From an uncultured Woeseiaceae bacterium (GTDB taxonomy: Bacteria > Pseudomonadota > Gammaproteobacteria > Steroidobacterales > Woeseiaceae): DNA of 64,000 nucleotides. Of the stretch, positions 8,464 through 18,201 are shown piece after piece; positions within the stretch are counted from its first letter, which is position 1; the number at the start of each line of letters is the position of its first letter. The position numbers and the translations under genes are program-made. Where the stretch lies: the NCBI GenBank assembly GCA_945788625.1, contig CALZMQ010000003.1:1-64000 (forward strand), read 5' to 3'. The notes under the pieces were generated by a model that was not told the origin of the DNA, did no database searches, and worked only from the letters and a program-made list of their open reading frames with translations.

Positions 8464-8490
8464 GGCGGCCCCCTGAGGGGCCGCCGTCTT
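8464..8490 (+). terminator. GC-rich hairpin after the DUF4382 gene
   Basis: GGCGGCCCC at 8464-8472 pairs perfectly with GGGGCCGCC at 8477-8485 around a CTGA loop, followed by the short T-containing tail GTCTT. The position, 70 bp after the stop codon, fits an intrinsic terminator, although the U-tract is weak. Confidence 0.6.
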
Positions 8491-8831
8491 CATACGCTGT
8501 CGATAAATCCGGCGTAGTTGCGAGCTGTCTCCGATCAAGAAAGTGACCAGCACGGCCACGTGGCGCGTTCTTGGAATCGGATCATCGATCGCGGCTGGAA
8601 GCCGCTCCTACGGGAGGCTTGGACCGGCAGGTCCCTGCCCGGTCAGGCCGCTCCCCGAATGCCCAGCCACCGCATCGCCGCCGACCCTCGGTTATTCCGC
8701 ATATCAAAAGGTCGCCGGTAAATGAAGAATATTTGAATCCATAACCATCTGGCACCCTATCGATGAATTTCGATCGGGTCGTCCATGGCTCGGACCAGAG
8801 CGTCCAGGCCCAAAACAGAGGATTCACCGAA
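8491..8831. other. Intergenic region with one REP-like element
   Basis: No convincing gene lies between the hairpin after the DUF4382 gene and the DUF1302 start at 8832. The only recognisable structure is the REP-like palindrome at 8586-8616. An AGAGGA ribosome-binding site at 8817-8822 serves the DUF1302 gene. Confidence 0.6.
8586..8616 (-). repeat. REP-like palindromic element
   Basis: Read on the minus strand, the stretch resembles the widespread gammaproteobacterial REP consensus GTAGGAGCGGCTTCAGCCGCGA. The core is GCGGCT, a GGA loop, then AGCCGC (8591-8605), followed by TCCTACGGG. Only a single copy was noticed in the window. Such elements are normally mobilised by RAYT transposases, none of which is present here. 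Confidence 0.45.
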
Positions 8832-10693
8832 ATGAACGGGCAAATACGAAGCGCATCCATCGGGTTGCTGCTGGCGTCGTGTGCGCTGAGCTTTCCTGCA
8901 GCGGCTGTCGAATTTCAATGGGGAGATATCGAGGGCAGGATATTGGTACTGCGTCTACGAGTACCGCGGACGACGGTGATGCGAATTTCAAGGACGGCGA
9001 CATCTATTCGCTGATCTTCAAAGGCGTTCACGACCTCGAGCTGCGCAAAGGCGACTTCGGCCTGTTCCTGCGCGGCAAGTACTGGTATGACGAGGAACTG
9101 GCCAATGGCAAGCGGACGATAGGCAACTCGGCCAACCTGTACACCCCGAACCAGCCGCTGGCTGACTCAGGCTTCGACGATTTCGCACAGGCCTCCGGCA
9201 TCGAGCTGCTCGACGCGTTCCTGTACGGCACCTTCTATCTCGGTGAGACGGAGGCGCCGCTGGACATCCGGCTGGGTCGCCAGGTCGCCAGCTGGGGCGA
9301 GAGCACCTTTATCCAGAACGGCATCAACTCGATCAACCCGATCGACGTGTCCGCTTTCAGACGCCCTGGTGCCGAGATCAAGGAGGGCCTGTTGCCGGTG
9401 TCGATGTTGACGATCTCGACCAGCCCCACCGACGCCTTGAGCATCGATATCTTCTACCAGCTCGAATGGGAAAAGACCGTCATCGACGGCTGCGGCACCT
9501 ATTTCTCGACCGCAGACGTTGCGGCAAGCGGCTGTAACGTCGTTACCGTGAGGAATGATCTTCCCGACGAGTTCCAGATGGCCAACGGCCTGTTCGTCTC
9601 CCGGCTGCCCGATATCGAGCCCGATGACGGTGGCCAGTACGGCATCGCGCTGCGCTACTTTGCCGAGAAGCTTGCCGGTTCCGAGTTCGGCATCTACTAC
9701 ATGAACTACCACAGCCGCACGCCGTATTTGGGCGGCGTTACCTCGATGAACCCGACGGTCCCTGTCAGTTCAATCCCTCCTGCGCTGATTGCGGCATTGA
9801 CTCCGCAGTTGGGCGATCCGCCCTGGCCGTTTGTTCCAGGCGATCTGCTCCGGCCTCTGGGCGGTGCAAACCCGCAGTACTTCGCCGAGTTCCCGGAAGA
9901 CATCGAGCTCTTCGGCGCGAGCTTCGCCACCAACTTCGCGGGCTTCGCGGTTTCCGGCGAGGTCAGCTACCGGCCGGACTACCCGGTGCAGATCAACGCG
10001 ACCGAGATCCTGACGGCTGCACTGGGTTACGCGCCGTATTCGACAGTGACACCGTTGGTGTTTGCAGCCGGTTTCGGTCAGCCCGTGTCGGGCTACGATC
10101 TGCTGCCGGTTACCCAGGCGCAGGTCACGTTCATTCGCTTCTTCGACCAGGTCCTCGGCGCCAGCCGCCTGTCTTTCGCCGCCGAGATCGGTGGCAACTG
10201 GGTGGGCAGCCTGCCTGACCAATCGGTACAGCGCTACGGCCGCAACACGATTTTCGGTATGGGCGCCTTTACGCCTATACCGCTTGCGGCACTGGGCCCC
10301 CCGGTTCCGCCTATTCCGGGGGAATTTTTTACGTGCGAGGCAGGCAATGCCCTGATCGGCGCCGCTCCCGCGAATAGCAACGCCGGAAACTGCACCAACG
10401 ACGGTTACGTCACCGACTCGTCGTGGGGCTACCGTGTGCGGGCGAGCCTCACCTATAATGACGTGATCGCGGGCATCAACCTGACGCCGAACTTTGCCTG
10501 GTCGCACGATGTGGACGGCTTCTCGCCGAACACGAATTTCGGCGAAGGGCAGAAAGCGCTGACGCTCGGCATCAACGCCGAATACCTGAATCGCTATACC
10601 GGCTCACTGTCCTACACGACCTTCTCCGGTGGCGACTACAACACCATCGAAGACCGTGATTTCCTTTCCTTCAGCGTCTCCATGAGTTTCTGA
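8832..10693 (+). CDS. DUF1302-family outer-membrane protein, reading frame broken near residue 35
   Basis: From about 8937 to 10693 one frame encodes a complete DUF1302 body (GDIYSLIFKGVHDLELR, RLGRQVASWGES, FRRPGAEIKEG, ending FLSFSVSMSF), an outer-membrane barrel linked to lipid or hydrophobic substrate transport. The signal peptide that should precede it (MNGQIRSASIGLLLAS through FPAAAVEFQWGDIEG, from ATG 8832 with AGAGGA upstream) lies in a different frame. The family normally has about 20-25 residues (FDSTLSYGASWR-like) between DIEG and IGTAS. They are missing here, so a short out-of-frame deletion at about 8930-8940 explains both the gap and the shift. Without repair, the body could only start at GTG 8879, without a signal peptide. 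Either a true null allele or an assembly error. Confidence 0.75.
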
Positions 10694-10731
10694 CTCGCCG
10701 GCTGAAAATGAATAGCAGGAGCATGAACACC

Positions 10732-12087
10732 ATGAAAAAACTGACAACTATCACCGTAGCGGCGGCGCTGGGCCTGATCACACAGGCCGCGTTCGCGGAA
10801 CTCACGCAGGAACAAGCGGATCGCCTTGGCGGCGATGAACTGACGCCCATAGGCGCGGAACGCGCCGGCAATGCCGCGGGCACAATCCCTGCCTGGACCG
10901 GCGGTCTCTCCGCATTGCCGGCAGGCTATGTCGAGGGCCAGCCGCTGGTCGACCCGTTCCCGGACGAGCAGCCGTCGTTCACGATCACGGCCGAGAACTA
11001 CGAGCAATACCAGGAAAACCTGTCGCCCGGCCAGATCGCACTGTTGAAACGCTACCCGGACACGTATCGCATGCCGGTCTACACGACCCACCGCACGGCA
11101 GCCTATCCGGACGATATCTATGCAGAGATCAAACAGGACGCGCTGACAGCCATCACGACTGACGATGGCAACGGCCTCGCGAACGTCGATTCCTATTGCC
11201 CGTTCCCGATTCCGAAGTCCGGCATCGAGATCGTATGGAATCACGTGCTCAGGTATCGCGGTGGCAGCGTGAAGCGCACGTATGTGCAGATCCCGGTGCA
11301 GGCGAGCGGCGCATTCAGCCCGGTCGTATTCGACGACCAGCTGACCTTTGCGAACTACCTCCCAAACCCGCCGGAAAACCGCCTGTTCTACTACAAGCAG
11401 GCGATCAAGGCGCCGGCACGCCTCGAGGGCGACGTGCTGCTCGTGCACGAGAACATCAACCAGGTGGCCGAGCCACGTGCGGCATGGGTCTATAACGCCG
11501 GTCAGCGCCGGGTTCGCCGCGCGCCGGACGTCGCCTATGACGGGCCGGGCACGGCGTCGGACGCCCTGCGCACGGCCGATGATCTCGACCTCTACAACGG
11601 CGCGCCCGATCGCTACGAGTGGAAACTCCTGGGCAAGAAGGAGCTCTATATCGCGTACAACGCGTTCAGGCTGCTGGACAAGAGCAAGAAGTACAAGGAC
11701 ATCGTGCTGAAGGGCCACCTCAATCCCGATTTCCTGCGCTACGAGCTGCATCGAGTCTGGGTCGTCGAAGCCACGCTCAAGGACGGCCAGCGGCACATCT
11801 ACGCACGCAGGACCTTCTTCGTCGACGAGGACACCTGGCAGATCAGCGTTGCCGATCTCTATGACGGTCGCGGCGAGATGTGGCGCGTGAAAGAAGCGCA
11901 CAACGTGTCTCACTACCAGGTCAAGGTGCCGTGGTACGCCACCGAGACGTCGCATGACCTTATTTCAGGACGGCACCTGCCGATTGGCCTGGACAACGAA
12001 ATCAAGGGCTACCAGTACCACTGGGATCACAAGGTCTCCGAGCGCGAGTACACGCCCGCGGCGCTGCGTCGGTCCGGTGTACGCTAG
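10732..12087 (+). CDS. DUF1329-family periplasmic/outer-membrane protein
   Basis: The product, about 451 residues, has a signal peptide (MKKLTTITVAAALG through AAFA) and the DUF1329 hallmarks: GGDELTPIGAERAGNAAGTIPAWTGG near the N-terminus and RYELHRVWVVEATLK plus HIYARRTFFVDEDTW toward the C-terminus. DUF1329 proteins resemble LolB-like lipid carriers and are almost always encoded beside DUF1302 proteins, as here. ATG 10732 gives the best signal peptide and has AGGAG 10 nt upstream; ATG 10708 and 10723 are alternatives. The gene overlaps the following YCF48-type gene by 11 bp. Confidence 0.85.
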   Translation: MKKLTTITVAAALGLITQAAFAELTQEQADRLGGDELTPIGAERAGNAAGTIPAWTGGLSALPAGYVEGQPLVDPFPDEQPSFTITAENYEQYQENLSPGQIALLKRYPDTYRMPVYTTHRTAAYPDDIYAEIKQDALTAITTDDGNGLANVDSYCPFPIPKSGIEIVWNHVLRYRGGSVKRTYVQIPVQASGAFSPVVFDDQLTFANYLPNPPENRLFYYKQAIKAPARLEGDVLLVHENINQVAEPRAAWVYNAGQRRVRRAPDVAYDGPGTASDALRTADDLDLYNGAPDRYEWKLLGKKELYIAYNAFRLLDKSKKYKDIVLKGHLNPDFLRYELHRVWVVEATLKDGQRHIYARRTFFVDEDTWQISVADLYDGRGEMWRVKEAHNVSHYQVKVPWYATETSHDLISGRHLPIGLDNEIKGYQYHWDHKVSEREYTPAALRRSGVR

Positions 12088-13228
12088 TTGCAGACACCTG
12101 CCAGGAGCCGCCGCCGCGCGTGCGGCCATCCTGGCCTGTGCGATCGCCTGGCTGGCCGCCAGCCAGGCGTCGACGGTCGATTTTCCGCTGCTACCCGCGC
12201 TGAAATCGGACCTTGCAATAGAGAGCCTTCTTCTCGATATCGCACGAGACGGCGACCGGCTGCTCGTTGGCGGCGAACAGGGCAACATCCTGTATTCCGA
12301 CGACAACGGGCGAAGCTGGATCCAGGCGGACGTGCCTGTATCCCTCGCGATTACGTCCGTGACGTTTGCGCGCCCGGGCGAGGCCTGGGCCACGGCGCAC
12401 GACGGCTTCCTGTTGCACTCCGGCGACAACGGGGCGACATGGGAAATAAAACTGTCCGGATCGGACGTCGCTAGACTATCTGTTGGCGCTCTCGAATCGC
12501 AGATCGAGGTGCTTGAGGAAGCGGTGGAAAATGCCACGCCCGAGACACTGGAGGATGCCGAATGGGCGCTCGATGACGGCCTCTTCGCCCTCGACGAGGC
12601 AAAGGCGGCCATCGATGATGGCATGACAGCGCCGATGCTCGACGTCTGGTTTGCCGACGAGAACAACGGCTACGCCCTCGGCGCCTATGGCGTCTTCCTG
12701 CGCACCGACGACGGCGGCGAGACCTGGGTGGCACACAGCAATCGGCTGGATAACCCCGACAAGTATCACCTCTACACGGTCGCACGTTCGTCCGCCGGGA
12801 CCCTGCTCATTGCCGGGGAGGCCGGCACATTGCTGCGCTCGCTCGACAACGGCGATGAATGGGAGCGGGTCGAGTCACCGTATGCCGGCTCGTTCTTCGG
12901 ATCCATCGCCGCCAGCGACGGCAGCCTGCTGATCTTCGGGTTAAGAGGCAACGTGTTCCGTACGACCGACGAGGGCACAAGCTGGGCGGCGGTCGATACC
13001 CGGGACCAGCGCACCTTGATGTGTGGCACCGCGAGCGAAGACGGCTCGGTGATACTTGCGGGAGCCGCTGGTGTAGTGCTTGAAAGCAGCGACGCCGGTG
13101 CGAGCTTCAATGCAGTACCCACCGAGGGCAACAAGGTATACAGCGGCGTCGCACTTGCCGACGATGGCAGTGTCCTGCTGGTCGGATTCGGTGGCGTTTC
13201 CGCCGTAGCGAGGAATAGCGATGAGTGA
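12077..13228 (+). CDS. YCF48/HCF136-like beta-propeller protein
   Basis: The 383-residue protein has an N-terminal hydrophobic export signal (ILACAIAWLAASQAS) and then repeated propeller blades with Asp-box-like motifs: ILYSDDNGRSW, LLHSGDNGATWE, FLRTDDGGETW, LLRSLDNGDEWE and VFRTTDEGTSW. A helical insertion (about residues 135-180) interrupts the second and third blades. GTG at 12077 is chosen because it gives the signal peptide and short overlaps with both neighbours (11 bp upstream, 8 bp downstream). Proteins of this type accompany DUF1302/DUF1329/MMPL clusters and probably assist the exporter in the periplasm. Confidence 0.8.
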   Translation: MYASCRHLPGAAAARAAILACAIAWLAASQASTVDFPLLPALKSDLAIESLLLDIARDGDRLLVGGEQGNILYSDDNGRSWIQADVPVSLAITSVTFARPGEAWATAHDGFLLHSGDNGATWEIKLSGSDVARLSVGALESQIEVLEEAVENATPETLEDAEWALDDGLFALDEAKAAIDDGMTAPMLDVWFADENNGYALGAYGVFLRTDDGGETWVAHSNRLDNPDKYHLYTVARSSAGTLLIAGEAGTLLRSLDNGDEWERVESPYAGSFFGSIAASDGSLLIFGLRGNVFRTTDEGTSWAAVDTRDQRTLMCGTASEDGSVILAGAAGVVLESSDAGASFNAVPTEGNKVYSGVALADDGSVLLVGFGGVSAVARNSDE

Positions 13229-15575
13229 AACACACAGGGACCCCACCGGCCTGAACGGGGCCAGGCCGCCGATTGCCGAACGACTGCTGTTCGAATACCG
13301 CGTCGTGGTCATCGTGCTGTTCGCGTTGCTGACCGCGTTTTTCGGCTACCAGGCGGCACAGCTGGAGCCGGATGCGAGCTTCGAGAAGATGATCCCGACG
13401 TCGCACCCGTACGTTCAGAACTACCTGAGGAACAGGGCGGATCTCGCTAGTCTGGGCAATTCGATTCGCATCATCGTCGAAACGAAGGAAGGCGACATCT
13501 TCGACAAGGAGTTCCAGGAAGCGCTGCAGCAGATTAACGACGAGGTGTTCTATATTGCCGGTGTGGACCGCGCCGGCCTGCAGTCGATCTGGACACCAAA
13601 CGTGCGCTGGAGTGAAGTCACCGAAGAGGGCTTTCGCGGCGGCGCGGTTATTCCCAATGCCTACGACGGATCGCAGGCCTCACTCGACCAGCTCAGGACC
13701 AACGTGCTTCGCTCGGGCCAGGTCGGTCGCCTGGTCGCCAACAACTTCAAGTCGGCGACCATCATTGCACCGCTGACTGATACGAATCCGGAGACCGGCG
13801 AACGGCTCGACTACCGCGACTTCTCCGCGAGCGTCGAGGAGTTGGTGCGCAACAAGTACGAGACGGACAAAATCGAGATCCGGGTCACCGGGTTCGCGAA
13901 GATCGTCGGCGACCTCATCGAGGGCGCCGTGCAGGTAGCACTGTTCTTCGCGGCCGCGTTCGTGATCACGAAGGTCCTGCTGCTCCTGTACTCCCGGTGC
14001 TTCTACGCGACGCTGATTCCGCTCATATGCTCTACGATAGCCGTCGTCTGGCAGCTTGGCTTGCTGCACACGATGGGCTTCGGCCTCGATCCGTATTCCA
14101 TGCTCGTGCCGTTTCTCGTGTTCGCGATCGGCATCAGTCATGGCGTGCAGATCGTCAACAACGTCGTCTCCCGGTATTTCTTCGGAGTAGGCGCGTTCTG
14201 GTCTGCCCGGCGCGCATTTCGGGCCTTGTATATCGCCGGCCTGATCGCGCTGGTTTCGGACGGCATCGGCTTCCTGACCCTGATGGTCATCGATATTCCC
14301 GTCATCCAGGAACTGGCGCTGACGGCAAGCATCGGCGTCGCCGTGCTGATATTCACCAACCTGTTGCTAATGCCGGTGCTGTTGTCGTACACCGGGCTCA
14401 CCAAGGCCTGCATGAATTACATCACGCGCATGCAGGCGAAACCGCCGCGCCTGTGGCCATTCATTTCGAACTTTGCCAGGCCGCCGTTCGCGCCGGCGAC
14501 CGTCATCATCGGCATCGCCCTGTTTGCCGTTGGTCTTTATGGCGGCAGGGACCTGCGTATCGGCGACCTGGATCCCGGTGCCCCCGAGCTTCGCCCGGAC
14601 TCACGCTATAACCTGGATAATGCCTTCCTGACCGAGAATTACTCCACGAGCACGGACGTGTTCGTCACAATGGTGGAAACTCCTCCGCAGCAGTGCGGCA
14701 ATCATCAGACCATTGCCGCCATCGATCGCTTCCAGGAGGTCATGCGCAACACTCCCGGCGTTCAGTCGGTGATCTCGCTGGTAAACGTATCGAAGCGCGT
14801 GACCATGGCGATGAACGAGGGCAACCCGAAGTGGCACACCCTGAGTCGCAATCAATACATCCTGAACAACTCGCTCGCCCATGTGCCCACCAATCTGATC
14901 AATACCGATTGCAGCATGGTACCGGTGCTCATTTTCCTGAATGACCACAAGGCCGAAACGCTCGAGATTGCCGTGCGCGATATCGAAGCGTTCGCCGCCA
15001 AATACAACAGCGACGAGATCCAGTTTGTTCTTGCCGCCGGCAATTCCGGCATCGAGTCGGCCACCAATATCGTCATCGGCAAGGCGCAGTACCAGATGCT
15101 GGCGCTGGTCTACGGGGTTGTGAGCTTTCTCGTCTTCCTCACGTTCCGGTCCTGGCGTGCTGTCGTGTGCATCGTCCTGCCGCTCGCGCTGACATCCGTG
15201 CTCGCGCAGGCACTCATGGCGTTCCTGGGGATCGGCGTGAAGGTCGCGACGCTACCGGTCATCGCGCTCGGCGTCGGTATCGGCGTGGACTACGGCATTT
15301 ACATCTACAGCAAGATGAACACGTACCTGAAGCAGGGTATCGACGTCTATACGTCCTATATGAAGACATTGCGCACCACGGGTATGGCAGTCGGGTTCAC
15401 CGGATTCACGCTGGCGATCGGTGTCGGTACGTGGATATTCTCGCCGATCAAGTTCCAGGCAGACATGGGCCTGATGCTGACGTTTATGTTCCTTTGGAAT
15501 ATGCTCGGCGCGCTGACGTTGCTCCCCTCGCTGGCGCACTACCTCGTCAAGCCGGCGGCGGAGCCCGCCATATAG
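13221..15575 (+). CDS. RND-superfamily MMPL-domain transporter
   Basis: The 784-residue inner-membrane exporter has a first transmembrane helix at about residues 29-48, a large periplasmic loop, five helices (about 230-400), a second periplasmic loop with a Cys pair (CGNHQ and TDCSM), and a second helix bundle (about 620-775) with the VALGVGIGVDYGIYIY type motif of MMPL domains. One chain contains both halves, like HpnN and MmpL proteins that move lipids. With DUF1302, DUF1329 and the propeller protein upstream it probably forms an envelope lipid-export system. ATG at 13221 overlaps the upstream stop by 8 bp. Confidence 0.88.
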   Translation: MSETHRDPTGLNGARPPIAERLLFEYRVVVIVLFALLTAFFGYQAAQLEPDASFEKMIPTSHPYVQNYLRNRADLASLGNSIRIIVETKEGDIFDKEFQEALQQINDEVFYIAGVDRAGLQSIWTPNVRWSEVTEEGFRGGAVIPNAYDGSQASLDQLRTNVLRSGQVGRLVANNFKSATIIAPLTDTNPETGERLDYRDFSASVEELVRNKYETDKIEIRVTGFAKIVGDLIEGAVQVALFFAAAFVITKVLLLLYSRCFYATLIPLICSTIAVVWQLGLLHTMGFGLDPYSMLVPFLVFAIGISHGVQIVNNVVSRYFFGVGAFWSARRAFRALYIAGLIALVSDGIGFLTLMVIDIPVIQELALTASIGVAVLIFTNLLLMPVLLSYTGLTKACMNYITRMQAKPPRLWPFISNFARPPFAPATVIIGIALFAVGLYGGRDLRIGDLDPGAPELRPDSRYNLDNAFLTENYSTSTDVFVTMVETPPQQCGNHQTIAAIDRFQEVMRNTPGVQSVISLVNVSKRVTMAMNEGNPKWHTLSRNQYILNNSLAHVPTNLINTDCSMVPVLIFLNDHKAETLEIAVRDIEAFAAKYNSDEIQFVLAAGNSGIESATNIVIGKAQYQMLALVYGVVSFLVFLTFRSWRAVVCIVLPLALTSVLAQALMAFLGIGVKVATLPVIALGVGIGVDYGIYIYSKMNTYLKQGIDVYTSYMKTLRTTGMAVGFTGFTLAIGVGTWIFSPIKFQADMGLMLTFMFLWNMLGALTLLPSLAHYLVKPAAEPAI

Positions 15576-15584
15576 GAGGTGACG

Positions 15585-16988
15585 GTGGACAGGATCGATC
15601 TTCTGGACTCGGGCTTCTTGCTTCTTGAATCCCGCGAGGCGCCGATGCACGTGGCCAGTCTGAACCTGTTCGAGTTCCCCGAGCGCGCAAACCGGCGCAA
15701 ATTCATGGCCCGGCTAGGTGATGCCTATCGTTCGACCACCGAGCTTCGCCAACCCTTTGCTCATCGAGTTGCCCACGGCGCGCTGGGGCGCTTTGGCCCG
15801 CTCTACTGGGAGCACGACCCGGACCTGGACCTCGACTATCACGTGCGGCACTCGGCGTTGCCGAAGCCGGGAAGGTATCGCGAGCTGTTTGGGCTGGTGT
15901 CGCGGTTGCATTCCACGTTGCTGGACCGCAACCGCCCGCTCTGGGAAGTGCACTTGATCGAGGGCATAAAAGACCGCCAGTTTGCCGTCTACACGAAGGC
16001 GCATCATGCGACGATCGATGGTGTTGCAGGCATACGGCTCCTCGAGGGCAGCTGTTCGCCAGACGCCGGGGCCGAGAGCAATCTATCTCCATTGTCGATG
16101 GAGGCGCTCGAACAGTTCAGGGAGCAGCATGGACTTGGCCGCAAATCGCAGGACGCGCCGAGCGAGTTCGAGCTGAAAGCGATCGCCGAGTTCTTCAAGG
16201 CCCAGTTCGATACCTCCGCGCATTTCCTGGGCGTCATTAAGAGCTATGCTGCCACGTGGCTGGGTCTGGGCAACGGCCTTGCAGTACCGTGGCGGCATGT
16301 TCCGCACACCGTCTTGAACACCGCCGTTTCAGCCGCGCGGCGATTCGTTGCCCAGTCCTGGAGCATCGATCGCGTACGCGCCGTCAGCGAGGCGGCAGAC
16401 GTAACGATCAATGACGTCGTTCTGGCAATGTGCTCCGGAGCGTTGCGGCGGTACCTCGACGAGCTGGGCGAGCATCCCGATCATTCCCTGCGCGCGCTGG
16501 TGCCGGTGTCGGTCAGGCAGAAGGATGACGTCGAGTCACCCGTCGCGATCACTTATATCGTTGCCGACCTGGGTACCCGCCACGAAGACCCGGCCGACCG
16601 GCTGGAAGCGATCGTAGAGTCGACGCGTGCCGGCAAGCACATGCTCAGCGAACTTACAGCCCGGGAAGCCAGCCTGTATGCAACCCTGATACAGACGCCG
16701 CTGTTCGTTGCCAACATGATGGGGATCGCCGACTGGTTCCCGCCGGTCAGCACGGTCATCTCGAACGTTCCCGGACCAAAAGAAAAGCGTTACTGGAACG
16801 GTGCGCCCTTGCTCGGTTCCTACCCTGCATCTGCGATCTTTCACGGCTTCGCGCTGAACATCACTTTCGTCAGCTACGACGGCAACCTCGACTTCGGCAT
16901 CATGGCGTGCCGACAAACGGTGCCTCGCGTCCAGCGTCTCATCGACTACCTGGAGCAGTCACTGGCCGAACTCGAGGAGATCGCGTAG
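15585..16988 (+). CDS. Wax ester synthase/diacylglycerol acyltransferase-type O-acyltransferase
   Basis: A 467-residue WS/DGAT-family enzyme that transfers an acyl group from acyl-CoA to an alcohol or diacylglycerol. The N-terminus (LLDSGFLLLE and APMHVASL) is typical, the catalytic HHATIDG motif (His140, His141, Asp145) is intact, and the C-terminal STVISNVPGPKEKRYWNG block is canonical. GTG 15585 is chosen because AGGAGG (15574-15579) lies 5 nt upstream; GTG 15579 is the alternative. It starts 9 bp after the MMPL stop, so the acyltransferase and exporter are co-transcribed, suggesting that the product lipid is the exported cargo. Confidence 0.88.
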   Translation: MDRIDLLDSGFLLLESREAPMHVASLNLFEFPERANRRKFMARLGDAYRSTTELRQPFAHRVAHGALGRFGPLYWEHDPDLDLDYHVRHSALPKPGRYRELFGLVSRLHSTLLDRNRPLWEVHLIEGIKDRQFAVYTKAHHATIDGVAGIRLLEGSCSPDAGAESNLSPLSMEALEQFREQHGLGRKSQDAPSEFELKAIAEFFKAQFDTSAHFLGVIKSYAATWLGLGNGLAVPWRHVPHTVLNTAVSAARRFVAQSWSIDRVRAVSEAADVTINDVVLAMCSGALRRYLDELGEHPDHSLRALVPVSVRQKDDVESPVAITYIVADLGTRHEDPADRLEAIVESTRAGKHMLSELTAREASLYATLIQTPLFVANMMGIADWFPPVSTVISNVPGPKEKRYWNGAPLLGSYPASAIFHGFALNITFVSYDGNLDFGIMACRQTVPRVQRLIDYLEQSLAELEEIA

Positions 16989-17016
16989 CCCGGGACAAAG
17001 CGTATTGGAGAACATC

Positions 17017-18189
17017 ATGGCGAAATCCGACCGAATTCCCCGCGACCGGGGCAATGATCATACCCGCGAGATGGCCTCGCAACGCGCCGCGTTCGTGACA
17101 GCAATGACAGGAACCGCGCTGGATACCGTATCGAGCTACACGATTGATCCGGGCGTAACGCACGGCAACATCGAGAACTTCACCGGAACCGTGCAGATGC
17201 CGCTCGGAATCGCCGGGCCGCTGACGATAGTCGGCGAACACGCAAAAGGCGATTTTTACATTCCAATGGCAACCACCGAAGGTACCTTGCTTGCGAGCTA
17301 CAGCCGCGGCATGAGGGTCATCAGCGAATGCGGAGGCGTCAGGACGACGGTCGTCAAGCACTCGATGCAAAGGGCGCCCGTGTTTCTGTTTGACAACGCG
17401 CTGGAGGCGCGTGAGTTCGGCGAGTGGCTAAATGAGAACCTCGATTCGATACGCGGTGTCGTGAAAACCTCCACGCGCACAGCCCGGCTGACCGAAGTCG
17501 AGCAGTACATCGTTGCCAACATGATGTACACGCGATTCTGCTATACGACAGGCGACGCGGCAGGCCAGAACATGACCGGCAAAGCCACGCTTTTTGCGTG
17601 CGAGTGGATACGCGCGAACCACCCGTCGAAACCGCGCTACATCCTCTCCGGCAACATTGACACGGACAAGAAGCACTCGATGATGAACATGATCCAGACA
17701 CGCGGCAAACGCGTTGTCGCGGAGTTTGTTCTGAAGCGTGATGTGGCAAAGGAGCTGCTCCGTATCGAACCGGAGTGGTTGTACAAGTTCCGGCAAATTG
17801 CGGGTATCGGCACACACCTGTCAGGCGCGGTGTACAGCGGCGCCCATTCTGCGAACGGCATTGCCGCGATGTTCATTGCCTGCGGCCAGGATGCCGCGAA
17901 TGTCTCCGAGTCCCATGCCGGGATGAATTACTGTGCCTTGCTCGACAATGGCGACTTGTACTGGTCGACCACCCTGCCAGCTTTGATCTGTGCGACCTAC
18001 GGCGGAGGCACGGGCCTGCCAACGCAGCGCGAATGCCTCGAAATGATGGATTGCTACGGCACGGGCAAAGCAGACAAGCTGGCCGAGATCATTGCCGCCG
18101 TAGTTCTGGCCGGAGACGTGTCGCTGTCATCCGCAATCCTCGCCCACGAATGGGTCAGCAGCCACGAGAAAATGGGGCGCAACCGCTAG
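17017..18189 (+). CDS. Hydroxymethylglutaryl-CoA reductase (class I-like)
   Basis: The 390-residue enzyme reduces HMG-CoA to mevalonate. All class I catalytic residues are visible: Glu in ATTEGTLLASYSRG, the Asp/Lys pair in SGNIDTDKKHSMM, Asp in ACGQDAANVSE, and the C-terminal His in SSHEKMGRNR. The CoA-site motif ENFTGTVQMPLGIAGPL and the dinucleotide-site GDAAGQNM are also present. It lacks the eukaryotic membrane domain. ATG 17017 follows GGAG by 6 nt. Most proteobacteria make isoprenoids by the MEP route, so this enzyme in a lipid-export operon is notable; no other mevalonate-pathway gene is in the window. Confidence 0.92.
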   Translation: MAKSDRIPRDRGNDHTREMASQRAAFVTAMTGTALDTVSSYTIDPGVTHGNIENFTGTVQMPLGIAGPLTIVGEHAKGDFYIPMATTEGTLLASYSRGMRVISECGGVRTTVVKHSMQRAPVFLFDNALEAREFGEWLNENLDSIRGVVKTSTRTARLTEVEQYIVANMMYTRFCYTTGDAAGQNMTGKATLFACEWIRANHPSKPRYILSGNIDTDKKHSMMNMIQTRGKRVVAEFVLKRDVAKELLRIEPEWLYKFRQIAGIGTHLSGAVYSGAHSANGIAAMFIACGQDAANVSESHAGMNYCALLDNGDLYWSTTLPALICATYGGGTGLPTQRECLEMMDCYGTGKADKLAEIIAAVVLAGDVSLSSAILAHEWVSSHEKMGRNR

Positions 18190-18201
18190 TTGACGGCCAG
18201 A

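Noticed and set aside
10636..11955. Open frame of 439 codons on the minus strand across the DUF1329 gene
   Set aside because: Antisense shadow of a well-recognised family protein; no domain resemblance.
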